Shown here one piece after another: positions 1-7,896 of a stretch of 64,000 bases of DNA. The DNA is taken from NCBI RefSeq assembly GCF_965223285.1, contig NZ_CBDCWL010000003.1:1-64000 (forward strand), written 5' to 3'. Below the pieces are notes generated by a model that saw nothing but the letters and a program-made list of their open reading frames with translations, was not told the origin of the DNA and did not search any database. Made by a program: the position numbers and the translations under genes. Each line of letters begins with the position of its first letter. Position 1 is the first letter of the stretch. This DNA is from Leptofilum sp965223285 (GTDB taxonomy: Bacteria > Chloroflexota > Anaerolineae > Promineifilales > Promineifilaceae).

Positions 1-744
1 TTTCTCATTGTAGAAAGGTATGGCGGCCGGATTGGTGCCGTAGGCGACGAACTGCGTCAGCCAGGTTTCGTTGGAAAGATGTTTGGCTTTGAAGATACTG
101 CCATCCTGCTCGTACAGGACGTGGGCCCAGTTGAGTTCATCGACGACGACCTGCGGGGTACGGCCGTTTGTCACCGGGTGCAGGACATCTTCTACGATGA
201 GCGGGGCCACATCAGCCGGGTGTGTGCCCTGGTCGGCGGCGCGGTAGAGAATACGGCCGTCCTGTTCATAGGCCACATGCAGCCGGTTAGCACGGCTAAA
301 AGCCAGGGAAACGCTGTTACCGCTGTCCACCCGGCGCACCTGGAAATGATTGCCGCCGCGTGACAGGGCGACGTAGATATCGCCGTCGCTGAGCCAGGCC
401 GCGGCCAGCATGTCATCGCCAACGGCCGTGGCCGCTAAATCCTGGTTGGCCACGTCCAGGGAAAGATTGACGACTTCGGTAGTAATGAATTGTTCGGGGA
501 AATCTTCGGCCGGTAGTTCGGCCGGAATGGGTGTAGGGCAGTAATCCGCGCCATCCCCGCCGTCAGGCGGCGATGGTGGGCTGAACAGGTCGGGGTCTGT
601 TTGCCGGGTGGCCGTGGGGATGATGGCGATACCATCGCCGGCGCAATCTGGAGAACCAGGCTCGCCCGAACCGCCACAGGCGGCAAGCAGCGCGGCCATG
701 GCCAGTATGAGGGGGAAGATAGTGATGTGCCTGATACGCTTCAT
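1..744 (-). CDS. secreted lipoprotein, beta-propeller-like (3' end outside window)
   Basis: The frame is open from an ATG at 744 to the window edge (248 codons, no stop reached). The N-terminus begins MKRIRHITIFPLILAMAALL and is a lipoprotein signal peptide with lipobox LLAAC, so the mature protein should be lipidated at that cysteine and lie outside the cytoplasmic membrane. A Gly/Pro/Asp-rich linker (about residues 24-80) follows, then repeated short strands of the kind VAYEQDGRILYRAAD and VLYEQDGSIFKAKH, which look like blades of a BNR/sialidase-type beta-propeller. AAGGTG lies 8 bases before the ATG. ACGGCCGT occurs several times, as in the rest of the host-like DNA. Substrate unknown; the propeller assignment rests on repeat style only. 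Confidence 0.75.
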   Translation of the reverse strand, partial: MKRIRHITIFPLILAMAALLAACGGSGEPGSPDCAGDGIAIIPTATRQTDPDLFSPPSPPDGGDGADYCPTPIPAELPAEDFPEQFITTEVVNLSLDVANQDLAATAVGDDMLAAAWLSDGDIYVALSRGGNHFQVRRVDSGNSVSLAFSRANRLHVAYEQDGRILYRAADQGTHPADVAPLIVEDVLHPVTNGRTPQVVVDELNWAHVLYEQDGSIFKAKHLSNETWLTQFVAYGTNPAAIPFYNEK

Positions 745-1139
745 ACATTCACCTTACAGTTGTGTCCAATCCATAGGCAGGTAGCGGCTAACAGGCAGCA
801 GACGACCACCCGCCATGGGGAAAGGGCAACATCAAATTGATTCAGGTTATGGGGTCTGGGGGGTCAAGGTTTGAGGACGCGATGGAAGCTATTGGCGCGG
901 CGTTTCGTTTTTGTACTCGCCTTGCCTTACGGTATCATATACATGACTCTTTAACCGCCTGGCGTCCAGTTGCCCAGACAATTTTATGACCGTCAGGCCG
1001 TTATCCACAGCCGATTGGTCATTTGTGCATCGAGTCATGATCTTATTCATCTTTATTTTTCGCTCTAGAGTATATTTATACCGAAGAATAGTATATATAT
1101 ACTCCTTGGCAGTTTCGACAAAATTTTTCGGAATATGAA
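745..1139. other. intergenic region between divergent genes
   Basis: This is a 395-bp gap between the divergent lipoprotein and GAF genes. The right half becomes AT-rich, with a TATA-rich stretch near 1070-1105 that could hold the promoter of the GAF gene. I see no convincing small gene. A short minus-strand frame crosses the region but has no supporting features. Confidence 0.4.
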
Positions 1140-2336
1140 ATGAACCCAACAACCAAGTCGATAGCTACCCTTTTAAAAGAATCAGCAAACTTATTCGGCA
1201 TCTCATCAAATGTTGTCAATGATAAAACAATACTTCTTGCCTTCGACAATATGAAGGTTGAATTCATGTTGTTTGACGATCGCTATGAATTTCGGATGCC
1301 TTTAGGAAAAGTTCTTGAAGGATCGGAAGAAAAAACAATCTCTGATGCTATTGCTAAAACTCTGCTAGACGCCTCAGCAAATTCTGAGTTACCATTAGCT
1401 ATTGATGACAGGGGGATTTTGTTCATTGTAGGTAAACGGAGTAATTTACAAAATGCATCAGATGCAGAAATAAGACGCAGTATAGAAGAAGATTTATTGC
1501 GCATTACACAATTAAGAAAAGAATTGACCCTCAAACTACAACTATCTCTATCCGAATTATCCGTGCCTATAACATCTGGGGACGATGTAATAGGCGTGTT
1601 AAATTTCGAATATTCTGCTCCACACTCATTTACAGACGAAGATAAGGAGATTTTGACCACATTTGCAAACCAAGCCGCCATTGCTCTGCAAGCCACGGGG
1701 CAGATTAAGTATTCTTCTCCTTCCCAATCTATAGTTCTTGTACCAGAAAATATAGACGGGCCTACAGAATTGTCACCTGCTTTTTTGGAAAAAGTTGTCG
1801 CACCGTACTTGAATGCAATATCTGACCTCCAAACCATAATTGATAAAGTTCTTGAGAGACCACCTACCCATATTAGTATAAAATCGATATCCGCAAATTC
1901 ACCCATAAATGTTAACCTTGATGGGGCAGCAGAGGCTACAGAAGTGGTACGGGACATGGTTGTGCCATGGCGACGACAACATTCGAAGACTATGTCTCAA
2001 GTTGAGGAACAAGAAAAACGAATACAGATTGAAAGCGCGAAAGCTGATATACACGAAAAACGTGCTCGTGCTCAAAAAGATCGAATTGATGCTAAACGAA
2101 TTGAGGCAGAAACAAGTCCCGAGAAAACCCAGGCTGAAGTAGAAAGAATGCGCCTAGAAAACGAGAAGCTACGCCTGGAAATCGAAGAGGCCCGTATAAA
2201 CTTAGCGCTCAAGATTCTAGAAAAGCTAGCACCAGAATTAGATGAGGCGCAGAGAATACTCTACGCCATGCAACTTTTGAAACCGTTAGGAATTCTTACA
2301 GAAAGTCCACTGCTCTTATCTTCTAAACCAGAGTGA
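1140..2336 (+). CDS. GAF-domain protein with C-terminal coiled coil
   Basis: This 398-residue soluble protein has a GAF-like sensor domain at about residues 80-190; the closing part, VIGVLNFEYSAPHSFTDEDK followed by ILTTFANQAAIAL, is typical of GAF domains. A linker with a short conserved-looking block (SANSPINVNLDGAAEA, about 248-263) follows. Then comes a long charged coiled coil rich in E, K and R (about 280-360). No kinase, cyclase or DNA-binding output domain is visible, so the output may be protein-protein contact. The gene is AT-richer than its neighbours and I see no ACGGCCGT in it, which suggests acquisition. It converges on the response regulator with 3 bp between the stops. Ligand unknown. 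Confidence 0.7.
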   Translation: MNPTTKSIATLLKESANLFGISSNVVNDKTILLAFDNMKVEFMLFDDRYEFRMPLGKVLEGSEEKTISDAIAKTLLDASANSELPLAIDDRGILFIVGKRSNLQNASDAEIRRSIEEDLLRITQLRKELTLKLQLSLSELSVPITSGDDVIGVLNFEYSAPHSFTDEDKEILTTFANQAAIALQATGQIKYSSPSQSIVLVPENIDGPTELSPAFLEKVVAPYLNAISDLQTIIDKVLERPPTHISIKSISANSPINVNLDGAAEATEVVRDMVVPWRRQHSKTMSQVEEQEKRIQIESAKADIHEKRARAQKDRIDAKRIEAETSPEKTQAEVERMRLENEKLRLEIEEARINLALKILEKLAPELDEAQRILYAMQLLKPLGILTESPLLLSSKPE

Positions 2337-2339
2337 AAG

Positions 2340-3026
2340 CTAGTGATTGATTTGAACTATCCCCAATCTTAAGCACTCTATCATGGCACCATTCACATTA
2401 GGCGTGTCCAGAGTACGGGAGATGGCACTCAGGTTATTGCGCAGAGTGGATTCAGCAATGCCCAGCAAGTCTGCCACCTGCGCCAGCGTTAAATGGGGGT
2501 TATCGGCAATTGCCTGCATGATCTCGATGCGCCGCTTTGTCAAGCGGGGCATGTCGTCTATCTCCGGGCCAGGCAGGAACAGTTTCTCGTAGAGGGTGTG
2601 ACTCATGGGGAGTTTTCGTTTGCGAAAAATGTCCACTACAGCCTGCGCCAACGCCTCGCAAGAGTTCATGGCTTCATCCTTGAGCATGAAGCCGCTGGCG
2701 CCGGCGTGCAACATGGTGTGCATCAGGCCTTTTTGACCGTGCCGTGACAGTACCAGAACCTTTGTCTGGCAGCCTTTCACCAGGCGGCGAATGGTGTCAA
2801 AAGCAGATAAGGTCCTGTGCGCCAGCTTGGCGTTATTGATTGTGTTCAAGCCCAGCAGCAGCACGTCCGGGTGATGGGCGTTGGCCAACCGGAGCGCGTC
2901 GGCTTCTGTTGCTCCTTCGGCCACGATTTCGATACGGCCGTTGCTCTCCAGCGCCGCTCTCACCCCTATACGCACCACTTCCTGATCATCTATCACCACC
3001 ACCCGGATTTTTCGACTCATCTTCAT
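2340..3026 (-). CDS. NarL/LuxR-type response regulator lacking the phosphoacceptor Asp
   Basis: An N-terminal receiver domain starts RKIRVVVIDDQEVVRIGVRA, with the paired acidic residues present. A C-terminal LuxR-like helix-turn-helix follows (LTLAQVADLLGIAESTLRNN). The normal receiver signature PDVVLLDxxMP reads PDVLLLGLNT here: the phosphorylatable aspartate is glycine, and the DNA around 2860-2875 confirms a GGC codon. The conserved lysine is present in GFMLKDEA. This is therefore probably a pseudo-receiver controlled by something other than phosphorylation. No histidine kinase lies nearby. The start at 3026 has GGAGG 11 bases upstream; an ATG at 3020 is an alternative. Targets unknown. 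Confidence 0.85.
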   Translation of the reverse strand: MKMSRKIRVVVIDDQEVVRIGVRAALESNGRIEIVAEGATEADALRLANAHHPDVLLLGLNTINNAKLAHRTLSAFDTIRRLVKGCQTKVLVLSRHGQKGLMHTMLHAGASGFMLKDEAMNSCEALAQAVVDIFRKRKLPMSHTLYEKLFLPGPEIDDMPRLTKRRIEIMQAIADNPHLTLAQVADLLGIAESTLRNNLSAISRTLDTPNVNGAMIECLRLGIVQINH

Positions 3027-3125
3027 ACCAAATTCTGCCTCCAGCGACTATGATGCAGGCGCGTGGATGTGCCGCGCAAACGGCCGTTGCGCCTGAACGA
3101 AACGGTTCAATGCATTGCGTACCGT

Positions 3126-3153
3126 GTACGCCCGTACTGAGTACGCCTGTACT
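3126..3153. repeat. tandem 13-bp direct repeat, operator-like
   Basis: Two copies of GTACGCCYGTACT (3126-3138 and 3141-3153) repeat at a 15-bp period, and each contains two GTAC half-palindromes. They lie about 25 bp upstream of the promoter-like sequence at 3176-3204 and also upstream of the divergent response regulator. They could bind a regulator of either transcript. Confidence 0.4.
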
Positions 3154-3175
3154 TTGTATGACGACACCGGGGAAG

Positions 3176-3204
3176 TTGGTAAGACGAGAAAAACTGTCTA
3201 TAAT
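3176..3204 (+). promoter_or_regulatory. sigma70-type promoter
   Basis: TTGGTA (-35) is followed after exactly 17 bases by a perfect TATAAT (-10). Transcription would start near 3211 and run into a stretch with no open gene that ends at a terminator hairpin, so the likely product is a short RNA. Confidence 0.5.
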
Positions 3205-3210
3205 ACTGCC

Positions 3211-3306
3211 TGAATTTGATACACCGCTAACCCCGGTGGGCGACGTTGAAAACGTTGTTTGAAGGCCGCTGCAAGTATCCCCATACTGGCAACGGCTTTT
3301 TCTTTT
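3211..3306 (+). ncRNA. candidate small structured RNA (about 95 nt)
   Basis: The stretch is bounded by the promoter at 3176-3204 and the terminator at 3265-3307 and has no coding frame of note. Before the terminator, CACCG...CGGTG can pair (about 3222-3238) and ACGTT-GAA-AACGT forms a small hairpin (about 3243-3255). I do not recognise a known RNA family. This is inferred from signals only. Confidence 0.35.
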
Positions 3307-3307
3307 A
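3265..3307 (+). terminator. intrinsic terminator
   Basis: A 14-bp imperfect stem (GCCGCTGCAAGTAT against ATACTGGCAACGGC, two mismatches) with a CCCC loop is followed immediately by TTTTTCTTTT. No plus-strand protein gene ends here, which supports the short RNA upstream. Confidence 0.6.
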
Positions 3308-3338
3308 TGGCCTCATCATGCGCTATCCTTCCTTGCCA

Positions 3339-3947
3339 TTACAAATACAATCCAAAAATAACAAACACGCTACCGGCGGCTACCCCCCACCCCAACAGGA
3401 TTTGCGCCAGCGTGTGGTGTTTCAGGCGCATCCGCGCCCAACTGACGCCAATGCCTGCCAGCGCCAACAGCACACCCAGCAGCGGCGATACCCAATACAG
3501 CGCCGCCGCACACCCGGCCATCGCCACCGCATGGAGGCTTATCTTCGTCACCAGCCGGTTGATGACGGCCGCAATGGCCACGGTAGGCAGCGCCGCATAC
3601 AGGCAAGCCAGGGCAATGGACGGCGCGCCGGCCCAGATGAAGGTAAGCACTAAAATCACGAAACAAATGCCGGCCAGAACATAGATAGTGTGGCGCTGCT
3701 CCCGGATCGAGATGCTCCAATCGCTGTAACGGCCGCGCCGGACATTGAAAACCAGGTAGATGGTCAACGGCAAAATAACGATGCCAAAGCCAATGACCGT
3801 CCACTTGATGGCGTCTAAAAACGGGGTGCCGTCCAGATAGATAACCAGAATCAGCGTGATCAGGGACACCAGAAAGGGGTGAAAAACATTCGATAGCAGT
3901 CGAGCCAGGCGATCCTGGCCGACTTCAGCTTTGGTAGGCGACGTCAA
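3339..3947 (-). CDS. PAP2-like multi-pass membrane protein
   Basis: About 202 residues with five to six hydrophobic helices (for example FLVSLITLILVIYLDG, IYVLAGICFVILVLTFIWAG, VAIAAVINRLV). KISLHAVAMAG and ARMRLKHHTLAQILLGW resemble, in degenerate form, the SxH and R-x5-H-x3-D motifs of PAP2 phosphatases, but the last acidic residue is replaced by Gln, so catalysis is doubtful. The best start is TTG 3947, which has a strong GGAGG 8 bases upstream; no ATG is suitably placed. The start lies inside the end of the DUF6545-like gene, so the two are probably translationally coupled. It is the last gene of the XRE / ImmA / DUF6545 / PAP2 set. Confidence 0.6.
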   Translation of the reverse strand: MTSPTKAEVGQDRLARLLSNVFHPFLVSLITLILVIYLDGTPFLDAIKWTVIGFGIVILPLTIYLVFNVRRGRYSDWSISIREQRHTIYVLAGICFVILVLTFIWAGAPSIALACLYAALPTVAIAAVINRLVTKISLHAVAMAGCAAALYWVSPLLGVLLALAGIGVSWARMRLKHHTLAQILLGWGVAAGSVFVIFGLYL

Positions 3948-5088
3948 GAGCGGTACCTCCGAGAGAGAATTTGACCCCCAGCTTCCGGCGCACGGTTCGG
4001 CTAACACGCTGGTATGATTTCACCAACGCCGTAAATGGCTGCTCGTCATCCACCGTTTGCAGCGAGACGTGCAAAAGTCGCGCCTGCTGTAATTTTTGCG
4101 CATCCCATTCGGCCAAGGCCCTGCCGGGGCTGTGAATGGCGGTCACCGGCAGCTGAGTTAGGTCATGGGTAAGACCAACGTAGCCGGACAATGTTTTCTT
4201 GGCATCCCAAATGGCGATCAGCGCCCGGTAGAGATGATAATCCAGGTCGCCCAACACATCTTTCAGGCGGAGACGCCCGGTCACAACGGGTGGGCAGAGG
4301 GGATCCAGTCGATTCTGCAGCGATTTTAACTCGTAGAGAGCCAGCAGCTTGTCAAGGAACTCAAACGGCCGTGCCGCCGCCTGGTAGAGTTTGTTGGGCA
4401 AGAAAGCAAGCGTGATGAAAATACTGACGGCCACAATCCCCACCGTGATCAAAGGATACAGAATCGTCAATGCGGGCGTTGCCGGGTTCTGAAAGGCCAG
4501 CACGGTCAGCACAATTTTGATGAGCAAAACGACGAACGAGAAGAAGGACGCAAAGAAGCCCACCAGCCACCGCAGTCGCGCCGAAACAATCTGCTCGTGC
4601 CGGGCCAGCCGGATGAAGGTAAACATGGGGATAGCGCACAAAACGGCTATGTAAATGTAAATGGTCTCCATGAAGATGACTTCAGCCAGCACTTCCGGGA
4701 CGGTATGGTCCGCCTTTTCGGGCAGCGTGACAATGCCGACGGCGTAGACGATAGTCAACACAACCACGGTCAGCAGTAAACTCCAGGACATGAGTCGAGG
4801 TTTGGGCTGCTCCAGCACGATATAGCAGCCTGCGGAGATGAAATAAATCGCCAGCGCAAATGACACATAAATCACCAACCAGCCCAGGTTCGCCAGCCCC
4901 GCCAGACGATCAAAGGCCAGATAGACGGGCCAGATCATCAGGGTCAGACCAATTGATGTGAAAAGGGAAAACGCCCAGAAATAGAATGTCACCGAGCCGG
5001 TGCGCCACTGCCCATCGCGCCGCATCGCGTCAAACTTATAGATAGTCACAAACCAGGCCAGTGTGGCAATAACAACTTTATCCCACAT
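3925..5088 (-). CDS. MAB_1171c/DUF6545-type polytopic membrane protein
   Basis: About 387 residues. The first half holds seven or so membrane helices (VVIATLAWFVTIYKF, VTFYFWAFSLFTSIGLTLMI, SWSLLLTVVVLTIVYAVGIV and so on). The C-terminal soluble half contains FEFLDKLLALYELKSLQNRL and LEDL-like amphipathic stretches. This build, directly after an XRE regulator and an ImmA/IrrE peptidase, matches the actinobacterial 'MAB_1171c family putative transporter' genes, which also sit beside XRE and ImmA genes. The start at ATG 5088 puts the first membrane helix at the N-terminus; an upstream GTG at 5130 would overlap the peptidase gene. Function unknown. Confidence 0.6.
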   Translation of the reverse strand: MWDKVVIATLAWFVTIYKFDAMRRDGQWRTGSVTFYFWAFSLFTSIGLTLMIWPVYLAFDRLAGLANLGWLVIYVSFALAIYFISAGCYIVLEQPKPRLMSWSLLLTVVVLTIVYAVGIVTLPEKADHTVPEVLAEVIFMETIYIYIAVLCAIPMFTFIRLARHEQIVSARLRWLVGFFASFFSFVVLLIKIVLTVLAFQNPATPALTILYPLITVGIVAVSIFITLAFLPNKLYQAAARPFEFLDKLLALYELKSLQNRLDPLCPPVVTGRLRLKDVLGDLDYHLYRALIAIWDAKKTLSGYVGLTHDLTQLPVTAIHSPGRALAEWDAQKLQQARLLHVSLQTVDDEQPFTALVKSYQRVSRTVRRKLGVKFSLGGTALDVAYQS

Positions 5089-5092
5089 ATGC

Positions 5093-5608
5093 CTAAACCA
5101 ATCCCAATGACTGGAGGTGATCAATAACACCTTCGTTGGACGAAGCGGCCACGCCCAGCTGCTGCAGCCGCTCGTGCCGGATCACCTGATGCTGGATCAG
5201 CGCAGCCATGATTTCCGCCTCTTCTTCCAGCTCTTTCTTCGCCGGCGCCCGCAGCAGCACTTCGTTTAGCACACCAGGGTCTTCCGCCGCTTTGAGCAGC
5301 AGCGCGCCCATCTCATGCCTGGACAGGCGAGCAGTGGGATGCGCACAGAGAATATGGCTCAATTCATGCAATTGAATGTGAACCTGGTGCATGGGGGGAA
5401 CACTGTTGTCAATAAAAACATGCTCAATCGGCTCGTCGGCATCTGACATCCAAACGCCAAACATTCCCGGCGGCATTTCCCAGTGGATAAAGCGAATCTT
5501 TCGCCCCCTGCTCCTCTCAATCCAGTCTACGAAGCTGTCCATCGTAAACTGCGAAAAATCGAAGTCCAGTTCATCCAGTACGGCTTTCATTTTTGCTTCA
5601 ACGGTCAT
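5093..5608 (-). CDS. ImmA/IrrE-family metallopeptidase
   Basis: About 171 residues. The zinc motif HELSH lies in HQVHIQLHELSHILCAHP (HExxH). Downstream EEEAEIMAALIQHQVI supplies the third acidic ligand expected in this family. Members cleave or relieve an XRE repressor encoded next door (for example ImmA/ImmR and IrrE/DdrO), and the XRE gene lies immediately upstream, so cleavage of that regulator is the natural hypothesis. I chose ATG 5608; a further upstream in-frame start at 5656 would overlap the XRE gene by about 30 bp. Confidence 0.8.
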   Translation of the reverse strand: MTVEAKMKAVLDELDFDFSQFTMDSFVDWIERSRGRKIRFIHWEMPPGMFGVWMSDADEPIEHVFIDNSVPPMHQVHIQLHELSHILCAHPTARLSRHEMGALLLKAAEDPGVLNEVLLRAPAKKELEEEAEIMAALIQHQVIRHERLQQLGVAASSNEGVIDHLQSLGLV

Positions 5609-5624
5609 AGGGATAGCGATACCT

Positions 5625-6038
5625 CTATTCTGTTTTCTTGTGCAGGATGTAATCAATCATGCCCAAAATAGCCTGCCGCCCTGCTTCATCCAGTTCACTG
5701 GCGCGTAAGGCGATATCCTTGACGGAATCATTTTGCAGACGATCCGCCAAGTTGGTTCGGGCTTGTTTGTCGGCCATCTCTACGGCCTGTTTTTCATCCT
5801 GGAAAAAGTAGTTGGGATCGACGCCGAAGAAGTCGCTCAGGGCTTTGATCACCCAATAGCCGGGGTTGGCGGCTTTGCCGGTACGCAGCCGCCAGATATA
5901 AGCGGCCGTAACCGCTTTGTCCGTGCCGTTTTGCACTTCCTCATAGCTGAACTCGCGGCCGTCAGGATGCGTAAACCGCTTAAACAAATAGTCCAGCCGT
6001 TGGGCGAAATCTTTGCCTGCTTCTTCAGACGTGGTCAT
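5625..6038 (-). CDS. XRE-family transcriptional regulator
   Basis: About 137 residues with an N-terminal helix-turn-helix: the stretch TAAYIWRLRTGKAANPGYWV followed by IKALSDFFGVDPNYFF is characteristic of XRE regulators with an extended second helix. The C-terminal third is helical (ASELDEAGRQAILGMIDYI), a likely dimerisation or cleavage region. ATG 6038 has GGAG 8 bases upstream and is preferred over 6056. It leads the operon with ImmA/IrrE and the two membrane proteins and probably represses it until cleaved. Confidence 0.85.
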   Translation of the reverse strand: MTTSEEAGKDFAQRLDYLFKRFTHPDGREFSYEEVQNGTDKAVTAAYIWRLRTGKAANPGYWVIKALSDFFGVDPNYFFQDEKQAVEMADKQARTNLADRLQNDSVKDIALRASELDEAGRQAILGMIDYILHKKTE

Positions 6039-6255
6039 CGAAACTACTCCACTCATAGCCCAAAGGCTATGATTAAACCAAAATAAACCAATTTCATAAC
6101 CTATAGTATATCGCTGTGGTTTTGGGGATGCAAATTTGTGGGGGGACTAAAGTACTAGACGGCTCCCAGAAGAGCGGGTGAAATGTTACCGACAAGTAAC
6201 CAAATTGTCAATTTCATCAGAGAAAACATCTATGCGAAGTGATTGCGGGTAGGTA

Positions 6256-6522
6256 CTACCCATCATCTGCGGAAACGACTGGAATCAGGCAATCCCGACC
6301 ATCTAGCTGAAGCTGCCCTTGCTGAAGCATAACTTCCACCTGGTAGCCCACATCCTTCCGGCGATGCTGCGAGAAACGGCCGTATTCCGGAAAGCTTGTG
6401 TCCTGCCAGGATTTCGCCCCCACCAGCATCTTCGCCAGGCCGCTGCGGGAGAAGCGACCTGGATACTGGCGCACCGCATCCAAAATAGCTTGCTGTAAAG
6501 GCGTCAATGAATATGGTGGCAT
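6256..6522 (-). CDS. small winged-helix (RQC-like) protein
   Basis: An 88-residue protein beginning MPPYSLTPLQQAILDAVRQY. The pattern LTPLQQAILDAV...RSGLAKMLVGAKS resembles the winged-helix RQC domain found at the end of RecQ-type helicases and in stand-alone proteins of mobile elements, so a DNA-binding role is likely. It is the first gene of the presumed element at its left end. GGGGAAG precedes the ATG. The call rests on pattern only. Confidence 0.5.
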   Translation of the reverse strand: MPPYSLTPLQQAILDAVRQYPGRFSRSGLAKMLVGAKSWQDTSFPEYGRFSQHRRKDVGYQVEVMLQQGQLQLDGRDCLIPVVSADDG

Positions 6523-6604
6523 TGGGGTCTTTACTTCCCCTGTTCAAGAGCTAGCGCATCTGGAAAGAGACTGCAGCAACCATGGGCGAACTTGAGCCGC
6601 CCAC

Positions 6605-7444
6605 CTAAAACGGCACATCATCTCCCGTCGCGCCAGTGATGTTGCGAAACATGTTGGTCAACCACACCATCGCGTCGTTGAACTTACTGGCCGGCAGCTG
6701 CTTATAGCTGGTGATGCCGAATTCGCGGTAAAGCTGACCATACATCTTGCCATATTCATTGCGCCCGGTGCGCTTCTGAACTTCGCCGGCAATGGTCTTG
6801 ATTGCCTGACTAATCTGCATCGCTTGATCGGGGGTGACGAAACGGCCTGTATCTCCCAGCGTCGCCTCTATTTCTTCCAAGCGCTGCTCATGGTCAATTA
6901 GCTGATTACCCTGCGCATCCAGGCGAGATTCCAGCAGCAGCTGCTGCCGGGCCATCTGCATAATCGCCTGTGCCATTTTATACGCCTGAGCGGCCGGTGT
7001 ATCACTTGACAGCAACTCATCGAACTCCGTTGTCGCTGTCAGCCGGCCCTCCTGAAACGCCTCATACAGCACTTTATAGCATCGTTCCTGGTACAATAAA
7101 ACGCGGTCGCGCAGCTCTTCCTTGACGCGATTTGCCGAAATACCAAAGAGAAAACCGTTCAGGTAATCGAGCGGAAGACAGAACATGTTCGGATTGCCAC
7201 CTTTTTGAGCCTCTTCGGGGTTTGTTGCCGTAATGGCAACAAACCTCACATACTTACTCAGAATCGGGTCACGGCGGACACGGCGTGTCTGCGCGGACCA
7301 GTCAAGACCAAGATGATCACAGATAGGGCGTAGTGGAATATATATGTCCTGTTCATTGTCTATTTGAATGAGAACGGCCGGGATCTCATCATCATAGAAC
7401 AGCACCTCTTTTTGCTCAATAGGCACCAATGCTTTGTCTGCCAT
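6605..7444 (-). CDS. phage antirepressor-type protein (P22 AR N-terminal domain)
   Basis: About 279 residues. The N-terminal domain (about residues 1-120) reads DIYIPLRPICDHLGLDWSAQ, then FCLPLDYLNGFLFGI, then a basic helix, typical of the phage antirepressor N-terminal domain. The C-terminal part carries a coiled coil (LESRLDAQGNQLIDHEQRLE) and an ORF6C-like tail. A second copy lies at 35763-36578. The last residues, GATGDDVPF, look like the acidic-PF tip of bacterial SSB. The start at 7444 has a GAGAGAT Shine-Dalgarno about 5-8 bases upstream. It probably regulates the element's own genes or responds to host repressors. Confidence 0.8.
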   Translation of the reverse strand: MADKALVPIEQKEVLFYDDEIPAVLIQIDNEQDIYIPLRPICDHLGLDWSAQTRRVRRDPILSKYVRFVAITATNPEEAQKGGNPNMFCLPLDYLNGFLFGISANRVKEELRDRVLLYQERCYKVLYEAFQEGRLTATTEFDELLSSDTPAAQAYKMAQAIMQMARQQLLLESRLDAQGNQLIDHEQRLEEIEATLGDTGRFVTPDQAMQISQAIKTIAGEVQKRTGRNEYGKMYGQLYREFGITSYKQLPASKFNDAMVWLTNMFRNITGATGDDVPF

Positions 7445-7475
7445 AATATTATCTCTCGCTTTCGTTTTTCTTTGA

Positions 7476-7503
7476 GGGGGGGTGCACGTAACGTGCACCC
7501 CCC
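7476..7503. terminator. perfect inverted repeat, terminator or operator
   Basis: GGGGGGTGCAC-GTAAC-GTGCACCCCCC forms an 11-bp perfect GC-rich stem with a 5-base loop, between the ribbon-helix-helix gene and the antirepressor gene. The minus-strand side has no clear U-run, so it may be an operator or attenuator as well as a terminator. Confidence 0.5.
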
Positions 7504-7539
7504 TTATTTCTCTGGAATGTTATTCCTGTCAACCACAAA

Positions 7540-7890
7540 TTATTCCGGTGGCTTCAGTTTTTTACGCACGACAACTTCCTCAACCTCAGGCCGTTCCCCC
7601 TGTTCCAGCGCCTGCAACCCGCGATAAAAGCAGTAGCGCTGCAAATCTTGCTGCGTCATCTTCAGATCCGCCGCCCACTCACGCACCTGCTCGACAACCT
7701 CCACCGGCAAGCGGGTGGTGAGCTGGTAATATTCACCGTGCATGGCGCTGCCGCCGGTGCCGGTCGCTTTGTAAGCGTCACGTCGCGAAACATCCAGCGG
7801 TTGATCGAACTTGTCTTTCTTGCGGCCGCTGCGGGCCGGTTTTTTGGGCTTTTGTGGCTCTACATTGGCAAAAGGATCGTCAAATGACAT
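7540..7890 (-). CDS. ParA-partner DNA-binding protein, ribbon-helix-helix-like
   Basis: About 116 residues. The first half is charged and disordered (PKKPARSGRKKDKFDQP). A segment YYQLTTRLPVEVVEQVREWA followed by more helix has the strand-helix-helix order of ribbon-helix-helix proteins. It follows parA with about 6 bp between them, the usual place of a centromere-binding adaptor. ATG 7890 has AAGGA 9 bases upstream and is preferred over a TTG at 7896. It probably binds repeats such as those at 8773-8830 upstream of parA. Confidence 0.6.
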   Translation of the reverse strand: MSFDDPFANVEPQKPKKPARSGRKKDKFDQPLDVSRRDAYKATGTGGSAMHGEYYQLTTRLPVEVVEQVREWAADLKMTQQDLQRYCFYRGLQALEQGERPEVEEVVVRKKLKPPE

Positions 7891-7896
7891 GATCAA

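Noticed and set aside
889..1152. Minus-strand frame of 87 codons upstream of the GAF gene
   Set aside because: Crosses an AT-rich promoter-like region, has no ribosome-binding site at a sensible start and no recognisable domain.
2840..3262. Plus-strand frame of 140 codons
   Set aside because: Antisense to the response regulator and Arg/Pro/His-rich, typical of an accidental frame in GC-rich DNA.
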